Source: an uncultured Prevotellaceae bacterium
Lineage (GTDB): Bacteria; Bacteroidota; Bacteroidia; Bacteroidales; Bacteroidaceae
NCBI GenBank assembly: GCA_900315075.1
Contig: OMXV01000064.1
Span: forward strand, 1 to 47,408
Length of the DNA: 47,408 nt
Reading direction: 5' to 3'
Shown here in pieces: positions 8,260 through 16,764 of this stretch. The notes under the pieces are model-generated. The model was not told the DNA's origin. It made no database searches and was given only the letters and a program-made list of their open reading frames with translations. Positions within the stretch are counted from its first letter, which is position 1. Each line of letters opens with the position of its first letter. Made by a program: the position numbers and the translations under genes.

Positions 8260-8796
8260 ATGAACATACTGATTCTTTTAGGCAGCCCGCGAAAGGGCGG
8301 CAATACGGACCTGTTGGTAGAGGCATTCGTCAAGGGTGCCTCGCAGAAACACCATGTCGAAGTAGTTTCTGTTCACGACTATAAGGTCAACCCCTGCATG
8401 GGTTGTAACGCTTGTTTCAAGAACGAGGCCAATGCTTGTGTACAGAATGACGACATGTCGCTTATCTATGAGAAGATGAGCCGGGCAGACATGCTTGTGA
8501 TAGCCTCACCAGTCTATTTCTACGGACTGAGTGCACAGTTGAAGGCCGTCATCGACCGTTTTCATAATCCGATAAGAGATACATTCAGCCTTAAGATGAT
8601 GGCATTGCTGCTTGTAGGAGCTGCTACGCTCCCTGAACTTTTCGACAGCATCCTTACGCAATATCGGCTCTGTCTGAACTTCTTCAAGGTGGAGGATGCA
8701 GGCCGTGTGTTGGTTCGCGGAGTCAAGGAAAAGGGCGACATCAGGAATGCCGACGCTTTGCATGAGGCATTTCATTTGGGATTAAACGTGCAATGA
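8260..8796 (+). CDS. NADPH-dependent FMN reductase / flavodoxin-like protein
   Basis: A 178-residue flavoprotein of the iron-sulfur-flavoprotein/NADPH-FMN reductase group. GSPRKGGNT (8-16) is the FMN phosphate loop. CMGCNACF is the Cys-rich segment found in Isf-like members, and ASPVYFYGLSAQLKAVIDR is the family core. Cytosolic electron transfer or quinone/FMN reduction is expected; the substrate is unknown. The next gene begins seven bases after its stop, so the two form an operon. The flavin-loop identification is firm. Confidence 0.88.
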   Translation: MNILILLGSPRKGGNTDLLVEAFVKGASQKHHVEVVSVHDYKVNPCMGCNACFKNEANACVQNDDMSLIYEKMSRADMLVIASPVYFYGLSAQLKAVIDRFHNPIRDTFSLKMMALLLVGAATLPELFDSILTQYRLCLNFFKVEDAGRVLVRGVKEKGDIRNADALHEAFHLGLNVQ

Positions 8797-8803
8797 CGAG
8801 AAA

Positions 8804-9271
8804 ATGGAAATAGATAATTGGTTCAAGGGTTTCGAGAAAGGTCTGGAGCGGCTCTCTCCAGAACAACGTTCGGCCTTCCTTTCGGAATGCGGAAGAAACT
8901 GTGTGAATGGCGGTACGCTGTCTGTTTACCAAAAACTCCATGGGCGTGCCCAGGGCGATATGGACACCTTCTTTCAGATGGCTAATGAACTGCCAGGTGT
9001 GAGAGGTGAAGTCGTTGAGAAAGGACGTGTCTATCGCCTTGTCTTCTTGGAATGCACCTGTGAGTTGTGCAAAAAAGGATATGTCACCACGCCATTGCTC
9101 TGCGAGTGTTCACGCCAAAGTGTAATTTATTCGCTGCAATGTCTGTGGAAAGAGGAACACTTCACAGTGACGCTTTGCCATTCCATCTTGCGTGGCGGAA
9201 CAAATTGTGAAATGAGAATAGAAGTGGAAAGTTCTCCTCGTCAGCAAACCCACATTCAGAATCTAGGGTGA
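8804..9271 (+). CDS. Cys-rich protein of unknown function
   Basis: A 155-residue cytosolic protein without signal or membrane segments. It starts with a helical stretch (EIDNWFKGFEKGLERLSPEQRSAFLSECGRNC, in parts) and contains Cys pairs CTCELC and LLCEC plus later single Cys. The clustered Cys pattern would suit a metal or iron-sulfur site. It is co-transcribed with the FMN reductase at 8260, which suggests a redox partner role. It recalls uncharacterised families that co-occur with flavodoxins, but no family name can be assigned with confidence. Confidence 0.6.
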   Translation: MEIDNWFKGFEKGLERLSPEQRSAFLSECGRNCVNGGTLSVYQKLHGRAQGDMDTFFQMANELPGVRGEVVEKGRVYRLVFLECTCELCKKGYVTTPLLCECSRQSVIYSLQCLWKEEHFTVTLCHSILRGGTNCEMRIEVESSPRQQTHIQNLG

Positions 9272-9277
9272 TTGCTT

Positions 9278-9319
9278 GATTTGCAGTAGTTAAAGGGACG
9301 TATGCTCATTTTTACAGCC
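9278..9319 (+). repeat. Internal fragment of the type B element
   Basis: This stretch repeats the middle of 7946-8118 and 28300-28452 (ATTTGCAGTAGTTAAAGGG and GACGTATGCTCATTTTTACAG) without either end. It is a degraded or partial copy. The remaining bases to 9509 hold AT-rich sequence with repeated AAAATCTGA-type words and no clear gene. Confidence 0.65.
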
Positions 9320-9509
9320 GCAGGCCGACCCTAATAAATTGCTATAGGTCGCTGCGCTCAAAATCTGAGAAAAATCTGATTCAAAAACTGACGAAATATG
9401 AGTGAAAGATTTTCTAATAGATTTTGTAGGATTTTGAGGCCAACAAAACGACTTCCGCCAAACTAAGAGAAAGAAAAGCAAGAAGGACATTATTGATTAT
9501 AACAAAGAG

Positions 9510-10130
9510 ATGAAACAAGAAATCAATCCTCAGGAAAGCATCCGTGCAAATGCATTCAGTTTATGGATGTCATCGCCTATGCCGATGGTAACATTGGTGA
9601 AGATCCTGGACGTGAGCCGCATCGTGAAAATGGGTAAACAGGAAGGGTATAGATTCAATGTGCTCCTTTGTTGGTGCATAGGAAAGGCGGCCTGCGGCAT
9701 CAAGGAGTTCTATGTGTTGCCTGAGAAGGGAAAACTGTTCCACTACGACAAACTTGCCGTCAACGTCATCGTAGAGAATAGCAAAGGTGGCATCAACTCT
9801 TGCGACATTCCCTACACAGACAATTTGCAACAGTTTTGTCGCGATTACCAGAATCTGACTACAAAAGCAGCAAGAGAATGCCAGAGTTCTTTTCTCGATG
9901 ACCATATGGTTGTCGGCACATCCGCCATGATACAGACAGAACTGGATTGCATTGTCAACCAATACACTGATCAGTTCTGCAATCCGATGGTGATGTGGGG
10001 CAAGTATCGAAAAGGGCTGTTCAAAACTACTCTGCCTGTCTCATTCCAATTCCATCATGTACAGATGGACGGCGGTCATGCCGCACATTTTCTGGATGAA
10101 CTGCAAAAGACTATCAATTCAGCAAGATGA
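9510..10130 (+). CDS. Chloramphenicol-acetyltransferase-like acyltransferase
   Basis: A 206-residue member of the CAT fold (trimeric acyl-CoA transferases). The catalytic motif HHxxxDG is present as HHVQMDG at 182-188. Other recognisable parts are the N-terminal PMPMVTLVK strand and the C-terminal helix HAAHFLDELQ. True CAT enzymes are about 215-220 residues and acetylate chloramphenicol. Chromosomal Bacteroidota relatives of this length often have no resistance phenotype, so the acceptor is open. It starts an operon and overlaps the next GNAT gene by ATGA, giving two acyltransferases in tandem. Confidence 0.8.
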   Translation: MKQEINPQESIRANAFSLWMSSPMPMVTLVKILDVSRIVKMGKQEGYRFNVLLCWCIGKAACGIKEFYVLPEKGKLFHYDKLAVNVIVENSKGGINSCDIPYTDNLQQFCRDYQNLTTKAARECQSSFLDDHMVVGTSAMIQTELDCIVNQYTDQFCNPMVMWGKYRKGLFKTTLPVSFQFHHVQMDGGHAAHFLDELQKTINSAR

Positions 10131-10615
10131 ATGAAATGAAACTCCGGCCATTCAATCCCTGCGATGCCGTGAAGATTCTAAGTTGGTGCAAGGACAAGCA
10201 TACATTCCGGCTCTGGAGTGCTGACAGATATGAGGATTTCCCTGCCCGGCCCGAGGAGATGATGAAACAATACAAAGGAGATAATATGCATCCTCTTACG
10301 GCTATTGTTGGAGAAGAGATAGTAGGTCATATTTTGTTGAGACATCCATCAGAGGACAAAAGCGTCATCCGCTTCGGCTTTGTGATAGTTAACGACTCGA
10401 AACGTGGCAAGGGCTACGGCAAGCAGATGCTCAGTCTCGCCATCGATTATGCTCAACAGGAATTGGGAGCCGAGCGCATCACACTCAGTGTGTTTTGCGA
10501 CAACAATTCCGCTATTAAATGTTACAAATCTGTCGGTTTCCGCATCATCGGAACGGATGCCTATGTGATAGACGGCGAGGAATGGAAAGGCTTTGAAATG
10601 GAACTAAATAAGTAA
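10127..10615 (+). CDS. GNAT-family N-acetyltransferase
   Basis: A 162-residue GNAT enzyme. The acetyl-CoA loop is seen as VNDSKRGKGYGKQML (R/Q-x-x-G-x-G/A), followed by LSVFCDNNSAIKCYKSVGF, the conserved alpha4 region. The start at 10127 overlaps the stop of the CAT-like gene; MKLRPFNP at 10136 is an alternative start. It would acetylate an amine in the cytosol, substrate unknown. The next frame begins five bases after its stop. Confidence 0.88.
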   Translation: MNEMKLRPFNPCDAVKILSWCKDKHTFRLWSADRYEDFPARPEEMMKQYKGDNMHPLTAIVGEEIVGHILLRHPSEDKSVIRFGFVIVNDSKRGKGYGKQMLSLAIDYAQQELGAERITLSVFCDNNSAIKCYKSVGFRIIGTDAYVIDGEEWKGFEMELNK

Positions 10616-10620
10616 AAACT

Positions 10621-10854
10621 ATGTATAAAACCCACAATCTGCCCAATACCCGTATCGATGTGGCCGATGCCCTGAGAGGCATCGCCGTGGCAGGCATCAT
10701 CCTGTATCACTCCGTGGAACACTTCAACATCTTCACTCAGGAGCCGATAACCCATGCGCTGGCGTGCGACCAGTCATTCTCCTGATGATAGTCTCGGCCA
10801 TCGTCTCTCATCACAACTATGAAATCAATGTTCGAAAAAGCTGCATTATGATGT
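10621..10854 (+). pseudogene. Membrane protein (DUF418/acyltransferase-3-like), truncated
   Basis: ATG 10621 opens with NTRIDVADALRGIAVAGI, then LYHSVEHFN, the typical first helix of DUF418 or related multi-pass acyltransferase proteins. The frame stops at 10785 after 54 residues. A second frame then reads PVILLMIVSAIVSHH, a later membrane helix, and ends at 10854. Family members are about 350-400 residues, so nearly all of the protein is deleted and the remaining pieces are out of frame. Confidence 0.7.
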
Positions 10855-11098
10855 AGCGTCTTCTATGTTGTGCAAATCGGTGTAGTGAAAAAGCTTTTTT
10901 CCTACACAATATTTGGCTTTATGAAAGGAAAGAAAACATCACTCAAAAGATTCACATGAAAACGTGTTTAAAACTGTCAAAAGTAAAATAATCATTTATT
11001 TCTGGTCACATGCCCGATGGGCCTCCTTGTTCAATCGTTTGCACAATATAATAATCAGATTTTCTGCTATTTGAAAATCTTGCTGTAGTTTTTTCCCT

Positions 11099-11106
11099 TA
11101 TTTTTG
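11099..11106 (+). promoter_or_regulatory. -7 box of the GH13 gene
   Basis: TATTTTTG fits TAnnTTTG, 27 bases before the ATG at 11133. The region 10855-11098 before it is AT-rich and holds no gene that can be supported. Confidence 0.55.
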
Positions 11107-11132
11107 CAATGGTATTTATATAACATAATTTT

Positions 11133-12455
11133 ATGAAAAATCTTCTTTTATCCATCTTCATTTTAGCGATTGCCGTGTCCTGCGAGCCACCAAAGGAAAA
11201 TGCTTCTGCCTTTGAAATGCCAGCAGTTGCGGACATCGCCATGTATCAGGTGAACCCCCGCGTGTTCGCTTCTGAAAACTCTCTCAATGCGGTAGCCAGC
11301 CGTATTGACTCCATCCGCGATCTGGGTGTCAATGTCATGTGGGTGATGCCCATCTATCCCATCGGCATAGAAAAAGGAAAGAACTCGCCCTACTGCATCA
11401 GTGATTACAAAGCCATCGCCCCGGAATTCGGTACCATCGATGACTTTAAGAATCTGACCAGCACGTGTCATGAGAAAGGCATGGGCATTATTCTCGACTG
11501 GGTGGCCAATCACACCGCCTGGGACCATCCCTGGATTAAAGAACATCCCGATTGGTATACCCACGATGAGAAGGCCGACACCATCATTCATCCCCGCCCC
11601 TGGGACTGGTACGATGTGGCCGACCTGAATTATGACAATGAGGAAATGAGGAAGGCGATGATTGACGCCATGAAGTTCTGGATTGTGGATGTAGGCATCG
11701 ATGGATTCCGCTGCGATGTTGCCGATGGTGTGCCGGCAGACTTTTGGAAGGATGCTATCGACCAACTTCGTGCTGCCGCCGGCAAACGGAAGATTGTGAT
11801 GTTGGCTGAAGGCAAACGTTCGGACAACTTCACCATTGGCGGTTTCGATATGAACTATGGCTGGGATTACAAGGACTCATTGGTCAAGGTATTTGATGGC
11901 GCACCCGCATCAGACCTGATAGCAGCCGACAAGGCCGAATACGACAGCCTCCCTGCCGGGAAGGTCAAACTTCGCTTCACCACCAACCACGACCATGCCA
12001 CTGAGAAAGAGCCCTGTGTTCAGTTCACCAACGACCGTGGTGCCATGGCAGCCTATGTGGCCAGTATTTTCCCACATGGCGGCGCGCTTATATATGGTTC
12101 ACAGGAGGTAGGCTATCCCGAACCTATCAATTTCTTCAAGTATGTCCCAGTTGACTGGAATGCCAAACCCGAGATTTATCAGGAATACAAGAGACTGATT
12201 GGTCTATATAATGAGCATGCCGCACTGCGGAAAGGAGAGTTAACCACCTACGCTGACCCTGACGTACTGGCGTTTGAAAAGACTGACGGCAAAGAGCGTT
12301 TCCTCGTGCTTGTCAATGTACGTAATGAGGAGAAGACAGCCCAGATTCCTGAAAAATGGATTGGTCATGGAGCGAAGGACATGATGACCGACAAAGACAT
12401 CAAATTAGAAAAAAACATTGTCCTTTCTCCCTTCCAGTATCTGATTTTAAAATAG
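11133..12455 (+). CDS. GH13 alpha-amylase-family lipoprotein
   Basis: A 440-residue glycoside hydrolase with lipobox AVSC (C17), so it should be anchored in the envelope. The (beta/alpha)8 barrel motifs are complete: DWVANHT (region I), GFRCDVAD with nucleophile D195, MLAEGKR with acid/base E226, and TTNHDHA with D287. A short C-terminal beta domain ends the protein. It should cleave or transfer alpha-glucosyl bonds of starch- or maltodextrin-like glycans. The short length and absence of starch-binding modules suggest action on short oligosaccharides. It has its own promoter and a strong terminator and stands alone, not in a sus-type operon. Confidence 0.9.
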   Translation: MKNLLLSIFILAIAVSCEPPKENASAFEMPAVADIAMYQVNPRVFASENSLNAVASRIDSIRDLGVNVMWVMPIYPIGIEKGKNSPYCISDYKAIAPEFGTIDDFKNLTSTCHEKGMGIILDWVANHTAWDHPWIKEHPDWYTHDEKADTIIHPRPWDWYDVADLNYDNEEMRKAMIDAMKFWIVDVGIDGFRCDVADGVPADFWKDAIDQLRAAAGKRKIVMLAEGKRSDNFTIGGFDMNYGWDYKDSLVKVFDGAPASDLIAADKAEYDSLPAGKVKLRFTTNHDHATEKEPCVQFTNDRGAMAAYVASIFPHGGALIYGSQEVGYPEPINFFKYVPVDWNAKPEIYQEYKRLIGLYNEHAALRKGELTTYADPDVLAFEKTDGKERFLVLVNVRNEEKTAQIPEKWIGHGAKDMMTDKDIKLEKNIVLSPFQYLILK

Positions 12456-12484
12456 TAAAAGCATAAGCCTTTTGATCTGGAATT

Positions 12485-12530
12485 ATGAACCCTGAAATTT
12501 AGAAAGAATTTCGGGGTTCATATCATTTTC
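12485..12530 (+). terminator. Terminator after the GH13 gene
   Basis: Arms 12485-12499 and 12507-12521 pair over 15 positions (ATGAACCC...GGGGTTCAT, one U-G pair) with a short A-rich loop, followed by ATCATTTTC. Confidence 0.75.
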
Positions 12531-12676
12531 ACAAACACCCGTTTCTTAAAGGTCAACTTGACTCCTCCAATCTCCAAATTAAGAACTTCCGGCGTGGCTT
12601 TCCAACGACATTGTGAGGAATTGTTATAATATGACAATTATCCTTATATCCGCTTTCAGAAATCATGGATTTTTCG

Positions 12677-12684
12677 TACATTTG
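12677..12684 (+). promoter_or_regulatory. Possible -7 box before a signal-peptide stub
   Basis: TACATTTG matches TAnnTTTG and lies 63 bases before ATG 12747. It is also the nearest recognisable promoter for the nitroreductase at 12871. Confidence 0.45.
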
Positions 12685-12746
12685 CACACAAATTATTAAA
12701 TAAAACTGGCTTTTTCGAATTCACGAAATCATCCAATATAAAAAAA

Positions 12747-12806
12747 ATGATTTCTCTGATGACCTGTCTGTTATGCAGTTTGATGGCAGGTGCACAAAGC
12801 CTTTGA
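12747..12806 (+). pseudogene. Signal-peptide stub
   Basis: ATG 12747 to TGA 12804 encodes 19 residues, MISLMTCLLCSLMAGAQSL, a signal peptide with a normal AxA-like cleavage site and nothing after it. With its promoter it forms another gene front whose body is missing. The rest of 12531-12870 holds no further gene. Confidence 0.45.
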
Positions 12807-12870
12807 GACGAAACGGACGGGATATACTATTATTTGATATCGCAAAACAATTTTTCAAATCAACAAGATT

Positions 12871-13383
12871 ATGGATTTCATCGAATTAGCAAGAAGCAGG
12901 TATTCCTGCAAGAAGTTTGACTCTCGTCAAATCAGTAAAGCACAACTTGACAGCATCCTGGAGGCAGGACGCTTGGCTCCAACAGCAAAGAATCTGCAGG
13001 AGCAGCACATTTACGTGGTTCAGTCGGCTGAAGGGCTGGCCAAAGTGGACACACTCACACCATGCCGATACGGTGCGCCGACCATGCTCATCGTGGCCTT
13101 CGACAAGAACAACGTGTTTACCTATCCCGGCCAGAAGTACGACTCAGGCATTGAGGATGCCACCATCGTGACCACTCACATGATGCTCTGCGCGAAGAGT
13201 GTGGGTGTGGACAGCTGCTGGGTGAATTTCTTCGACCCCGACAAGATGGCCGAATCATTCGAATTGCCAGAGAACGAAGAGATTCTGACCTGTCTTGCCC
13301 TCGGCTATCCAGCTGAAGGCGCAGGGCCACTCGCCAACCACAACAGCCGCAAGCCGATAGAGGAAACCGTGACTTACCTATAA
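12871..13383 (+). CDS. Nitroreductase-family protein
   Basis: A 170-residue FMN-dependent oxidoreductase of the compact nitroreductase group. It starts MDFIELARSRYSCKKF (the RRSxRxF-like FMN contact), followed by LEAGRLAPTAKNLQ and a C-terminal LGYPAE. These enzymes are homodimers that reduce quinones, nitro compounds or flavins with NAD(P)H in the cytosol. The physiological substrate is not evident. It is followed by the ligase-acyltransferase gene in the same direction after about 110 bases. Confidence 0.9.
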   Translation: MDFIELARSRYSCKKFDSRQISKAQLDSILEAGRLAPTAKNLQEQHIYVVQSAEGLAKVDTLTPCRYGAPTMLIVAFDKNNVFTYPGQKYDSGIEDATIVTTHMMLCAKSVGVDSCWVNFFDPDKMAESFELPENEEILTCLALGYPAEGAGPLANHNSRKPIEETVTYL

Positions 13384-13491
13384 GGTTTACCATCTCACTA
13401 TCAGTTTTGGTATATTCCCACATAGTCATTGGCACCGAAGCCCCCGCCGTCTGTCCCGTCTGCTTCCATTCGCAGGCATATTTCGAAATTA

Positions 13492-16005
13492 ATGCAGAAA
13501 ACTACTAAGATGATTAAAGAATCTACTGGTATCGCCATCATCTCAGGCGAGCGTAACATCACATTCTCTGAACTTCTTCAGCGCATCGCGCTATACAGCC
13601 AGAAGTCACCCATGAAAGCTGGTGAGAGGATGCTCATATTCTCGGAGAACCGTGAAGGATGGATATACGCCTTCTACTCGGTATGGGCTAACCATGGCAT
13701 CGCTGTTCCAGTTGATGCCTCCTCAACGGTCAGCGACGTAGCTTATATCATCAACGACTGTAATCCCGCGTGCGTATGGACTTCGCGCGAGAAAATGGAG
13801 GTGATGAAGGCTGCCGTCAAAGAGACGGGCAAGCCGGTGGATATTCATCTGATAGACGACTACGAAACGGCAGAGACAGACGGCACGAAAGCAGAGATTA
13901 CATACAAGGAGGAAGATACGGCCCTCATCATCTATACTTCGGGGACGACGGGATCGCCCAAGGGAGTGATGCTCTCGTTCCAGAATATATTGGTCAATGT
14001 CCATGCCGTTTCAGAGGAAGTGCCGATTTTCACGCCTGAGCGCCGCACGCTCATCCTGTTGCCCCTGCATCATGTGCTGCCCTTGGTGGGATCCGTCGTG
14101 ATGCCACTCTATGTGGGTGGAGGTGTGGCCATCTGCCCGTCGATGTCAGGCCCCGACATCATGGACACCATGCAGAGAGGCAGGATTGCCATCATGATCG
14201 GTGTCCCTCGACTATGGCAGACGCTCTATGGAGGCATCAAGAAGAAAATTGATGCCAGTGCCATCACACGGGGACTTTTCGGTCTTTGTGCCCGTGTGAA
14301 CAGCGTGACTTTCTCACGCTTCATCTTCAAGACCGTCCACAAGAAGATGGGTGGACACATCAAGTATCTGGTCAGCGGAGGTGCAGCCCTTGAGCGCGAA
14401 ATAGCACTGGGATTGCAGACACTTGGTCTGGAACTGCTCGAAGGCTACGGCATGACTGAGGCTGCCCCCATGATAGCCTTCACCCGGCCCGGCGACTTGG
14501 TTCCCAACTGCGTGGGCAAGCCACTTCCAGCCATGGAATGCAAGATTCAAAACGGCGAAGTCTGCGCCAAGGGCCCCAACGTCATGCAGGGTTACTATAA
14601 CCGTCCTCATGAGACGGCAAGTGTCATCGACAAGGACGGTTTCCTGCACACTGGCGACCTCGGCTACTTCGACGACCACGGACGCCTCTATCTCACAGGC
14701 CGCTGCAAGGAGATTATCGTGCTCTCCAATGGCAAGAATGTGCAGCCCAGCGAGATAGAACACAAACTGGAGCAATATACAAAGCGCGTCAAGGAAACAG
14801 CCGTCGTACAAGATGGCGACATGCTGCGCGCCATCATCGTGCCCCAGGAGGAATGGGCCAGGAACCTGACGGACGAAGAGGTGGAAGAAACGCTGAAGCG
14901 CGAGGTGCTGGAGCCCTACAACCTCACGGTGACCAACTACAAGAAGCTCATGAGTCTGTTTGTCTATCGTGGTGAGCTGCCTCGTACCAGGCTGGAGAAA
15001 CTGCAGCGATACAAGCTTAAAGACATCCTTGCTGCAGGCACATCGGCCGACAGTCAGGAGAGGCCTATGGAGGAAACAGAGGACCCCACCTTTGAGGAAT
15101 ATCACATCCTAAAGACGTATATCGAGGAAGAGAAACAGATACAGCTTCACCCCACCGACCACATCGAGACCGACCTGGCCTTCGACTCGCTGGACATGGT
15201 GGCACTTCAGGGTTTTATCCAGCAGACCTTCGGCACCAACGTCAATGCCGCTGACATGCCGGGCTTCAAGAACATCCAGGCATTGGCAGAACACGTGGCC
15301 TATAGCAAGACCCGCATGGAGGTGAAGATAGAGGACTGGCATGAGTTCCTGAACACCGACTCTTCCCACTTGGTGCTACCACACGGGAATCTCGGCATGC
15401 CGCTGCTTCTGAAATCATCCCGATTGCTGTTCAAGGTGTACAACCGTCTTTCGTTCAAAGGCACAGAAAACATCCCAGCTCACGGTCCGATGATCATTGC
15501 CCCTAACCATCAGAGCTATCTCGACGGTGCGCTGGTCTCTATCGGACTTCCCATGAAAATACTCAGGGACAGCTACTTCTATGCCACTGAAGAACACGTG
15601 CAGGGTGCTCTCCGCCAGTATTATGCACGCCACAATAACATTATCATCATGGAACGTGGCAATCTCCGCGACTCCATTCTCAAACTGGCTGAGGTTCTCA
15701 AGCGAGGCAAGAATGTGATTATCTTCCCAGAAGGTTCACGTACCCGCACTGGCAGACTGACCGATTTCAAGAAGACCTTTGCCATCCTCAGCCGCGAACT
15801 GCAGGTTCCCATCCTACCTGTGTGTATCAGAGGGGCTTTCGAGGCATTGCCACGCTCCAGGCATTTCGTCTCTCCACACAAGATTGAAGTTGAGTTTCTG
15901 ACACCAGTAGTTCCTGACAGAAATCTTTCATACGACGAGATTGCCAATCAGGTTAAACAGGTCATTAACAGAAGGATACTCGACGCCACGAGGGATAGTG
16001 AGTGA
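13492..16005 (+). CDS. AMP-ligase / acyl carrier / PlsC acyltransferase fusion
   Basis: A cytosolic or membrane-associated protein of 837 residues with three modules in order. (1) An adenylate-forming domain, about 1-520, with YTSGTTGSPKG at 148-158 and a GYGMTEAAP motif, which activates a fatty acid. (2) An acyl carrier domain, about 545-620, with the phosphopantetheine site D565-S566-L567. (3) A PlsC-type acyltransferase, about 650-830, with NHQSYLD (H673, D678) and FPEGSR (745-750). Together they could activate a fatty acid, hold it as acyl-ACP and pass it to a lysophospholipid, as E. coli Aas does with the modules in the opposite order and no fused carrier. ATG 13492 is chosen over an upstream TTG; 13510 is an alternative. 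Confidence 0.9.
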   Translation: MQKTTKMIKESTGIAIISGERNITFSELLQRIALYSQKSPMKAGERMLIFSENREGWIYAFYSVWANHGIAVPVDASSTVSDVAYIINDCNPACVWTSREKMEVMKAAVKETGKPVDIHLIDDYETAETDGTKAEITYKEEDTALIIYTSGTTGSPKGVMLSFQNILVNVHAVSEEVPIFTPERRTLILLPLHHVLPLVGSVVMPLYVGGGVAICPSMSGPDIMDTMQRGRIAIMIGVPRLWQTLYGGIKKKIDASAITRGLFGLCARVNSVTFSRFIFKTVHKKMGGHIKYLVSGGAALEREIALGLQTLGLELLEGYGMTEAAPMIAFTRPGDLVPNCVGKPLPAMECKIQNGEVCAKGPNVMQGYYNRPHETASVIDKDGFLHTGDLGYFDDHGRLYLTGRCKEIIVLSNGKNVQPSEIEHKLEQYTKRVKETAVVQDGDMLRAIIVPQEEWARNLTDEEVEETLKREVLEPYNLTVTNYKKLMSLFVYRGELPRTRLEKLQRYKLKDILAAGTSADSQERPMEETEDPTFEEYHILKTYIEEEKQIQLHPTDHIETDLAFDSLDMVALQGFIQQTFGTNVNAADMPGFKNIQALAEHVAYSKTRMEVKIEDWHEFLNTDSSHLVLPHGNLGMPLLLKSSRLLFKVYNRLSFKGTENIPAHGPMIIAPNHQSYLDGALVSIGLPMKILRDSYFYATEEHVQGALRQYYARHNNIIIMERGNLRDSILKLAEVLKRGKNVIIFPEGSRTRTGRLTDFKKTFAILSRELQVPILPVCIRGAFEALPRSRHFVSPHKIEVEFLTPVVPDRNLSYDEIANQVKQVINRRILDATRDSE

Positions 16006-16066
16006 TTATTTCACCCCCGTGAGTGGAATATGAATTGACACCGCTTCTCAACGATTTGGTTGGTTG

Positions 16067-16129
16067 GGAAAAATAAGCAAGATAAGGAACTCAAGATGGA
16101 AATACTGGCAAAAGCATACTTCAGATTTA
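16067..16129 (+). repeat. 63-bp direct repeat, left copy
   Basis: The 63 bases, including an ATG and the first codons of the DUF6273 lipoprotein (MEILAKAYFRF in this copy), recur at 16702-16764 with one mismatch. The left copy runs into a stop soon after, so it is a stranded gene front. Confidence 0.9.
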
Positions 16130-16180
16130 TAATAATTAATAAAAACAACAAATGGCAACATGGATAATCAATTATTTTTT

Positions 16181-16188
16181 TACCTTTG
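16181..16188 (+). promoter_or_regulatory. -7 box of the gene at 16224
   Basis: TACCTTTG lies 36 bases before ATG 16224 and inside the longer open frame that begins at 16152. It therefore argues for the downstream start. Confidence 0.6.
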
Positions 16189-16223
16189 CTGCCAAATGTA
16201 GCAAATCATTATTCTCAATCCAG

Positions 16224-16694
16224 ATGAAAAAACTATTGTTGGTTCTTTTGATTTTTGTGGCAATCATCGGGAGTATTGGATGGTATCTTTACATGAACGA
16301 TATCATCTATTTTAGCGGCAAAGACGTAAAAGGCATTTACGTGGAAGAAGAGCTGAGGATTGTAACTGATGATTATCATGGAATCAGTTATTGCAAATTG
16401 CTCAATAAGGCAATTGAGGGTAATCAAGAAGACATCAAAAAATTAATATTGTTGGATTTCAGCGGTGCTGGAGCGGCCGGTTATGACCATGGGGATGTCA
16501 TCGTGAAACTGATAGACCGTCTTGGAGAAGAAACAATCATATCTTCATTGGGAAACCAATTGACCGAGGAGGAAAAAGGACGAATAGAAGCATATATCAG
16601 TGTAGGAATGGAATATGGCAGCAATCCACACCATGGACAAAAGCCCGAAGTGGCATTTCCACTATTGTATGAATATCTTCAAAAACATAGATAG
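16224..16694 (+). CDS. Membrane-anchored protein of unknown function
   Basis: From ATG 16224 the protein has 156 residues. It has one N-terminal hydrophobic anchor (KKLLLVLLIFVAIIGSIGWYLY), then a soluble region with KLLNKAIEGNQEDIKKLILLDF, an ankyrin- or immunity-protein-like helical stretch, and the end EVAFPLLYEYLQKH. The pattern of a small acidic helical protein repeatedly seen beside polymorphic loci is only suggestive. It lies between two copies of a 63-bp direct repeat that duplicates the start of the next gene, so it appears inserted. No family was recognised. Confidence 0.6.
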   Translation: MKKLLLVLLIFVAIIGSIGWYLYMNDIIYFSGKDVKGIYVEEELRIVTDDYHGISYCKLLNKAIEGNQEDIKKLILLDFSGAGAAGYDHGDVIVKLIDRLGEETIISSLGNQLTEEEKGRIEAYISVGMEYGSNPHHGQKPEVAFPLLYEYLQKHR

Positions 16695-16701
16695 GAAAAC
16701 C

Positions 16702-16764
16702 GGAAAAATAAGCAAGATAAGGAACTCAAGATGGAAATACAGGCAAAAGCATACTTCAGATTTA
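16702..16764 (+). repeat. 63-bp direct repeat, right copy
   Basis: Functional copy of the repeat at 16067-16129. It spans the region just before and the first 11 codons of the DUF6273 gene at 16731. The 635-base offset equals the length of the inserted cassette carrying 16224-16694. Confidence 0.9.

Noticed and set aside
9320-9509. AAAATCTGA-type repeated words as a possible replication or binding array
   Set aside because: The repeats are irregular and few and are explained by AT-rich sequence; no iteron-like spacing was seen.
14314-15105. Minus-strand open frame of 263 codons inside the ligase gene
   Set aside because: Shadow of the well-conserved adenylate-forming domain; codon-position bias belongs to the plus strand.
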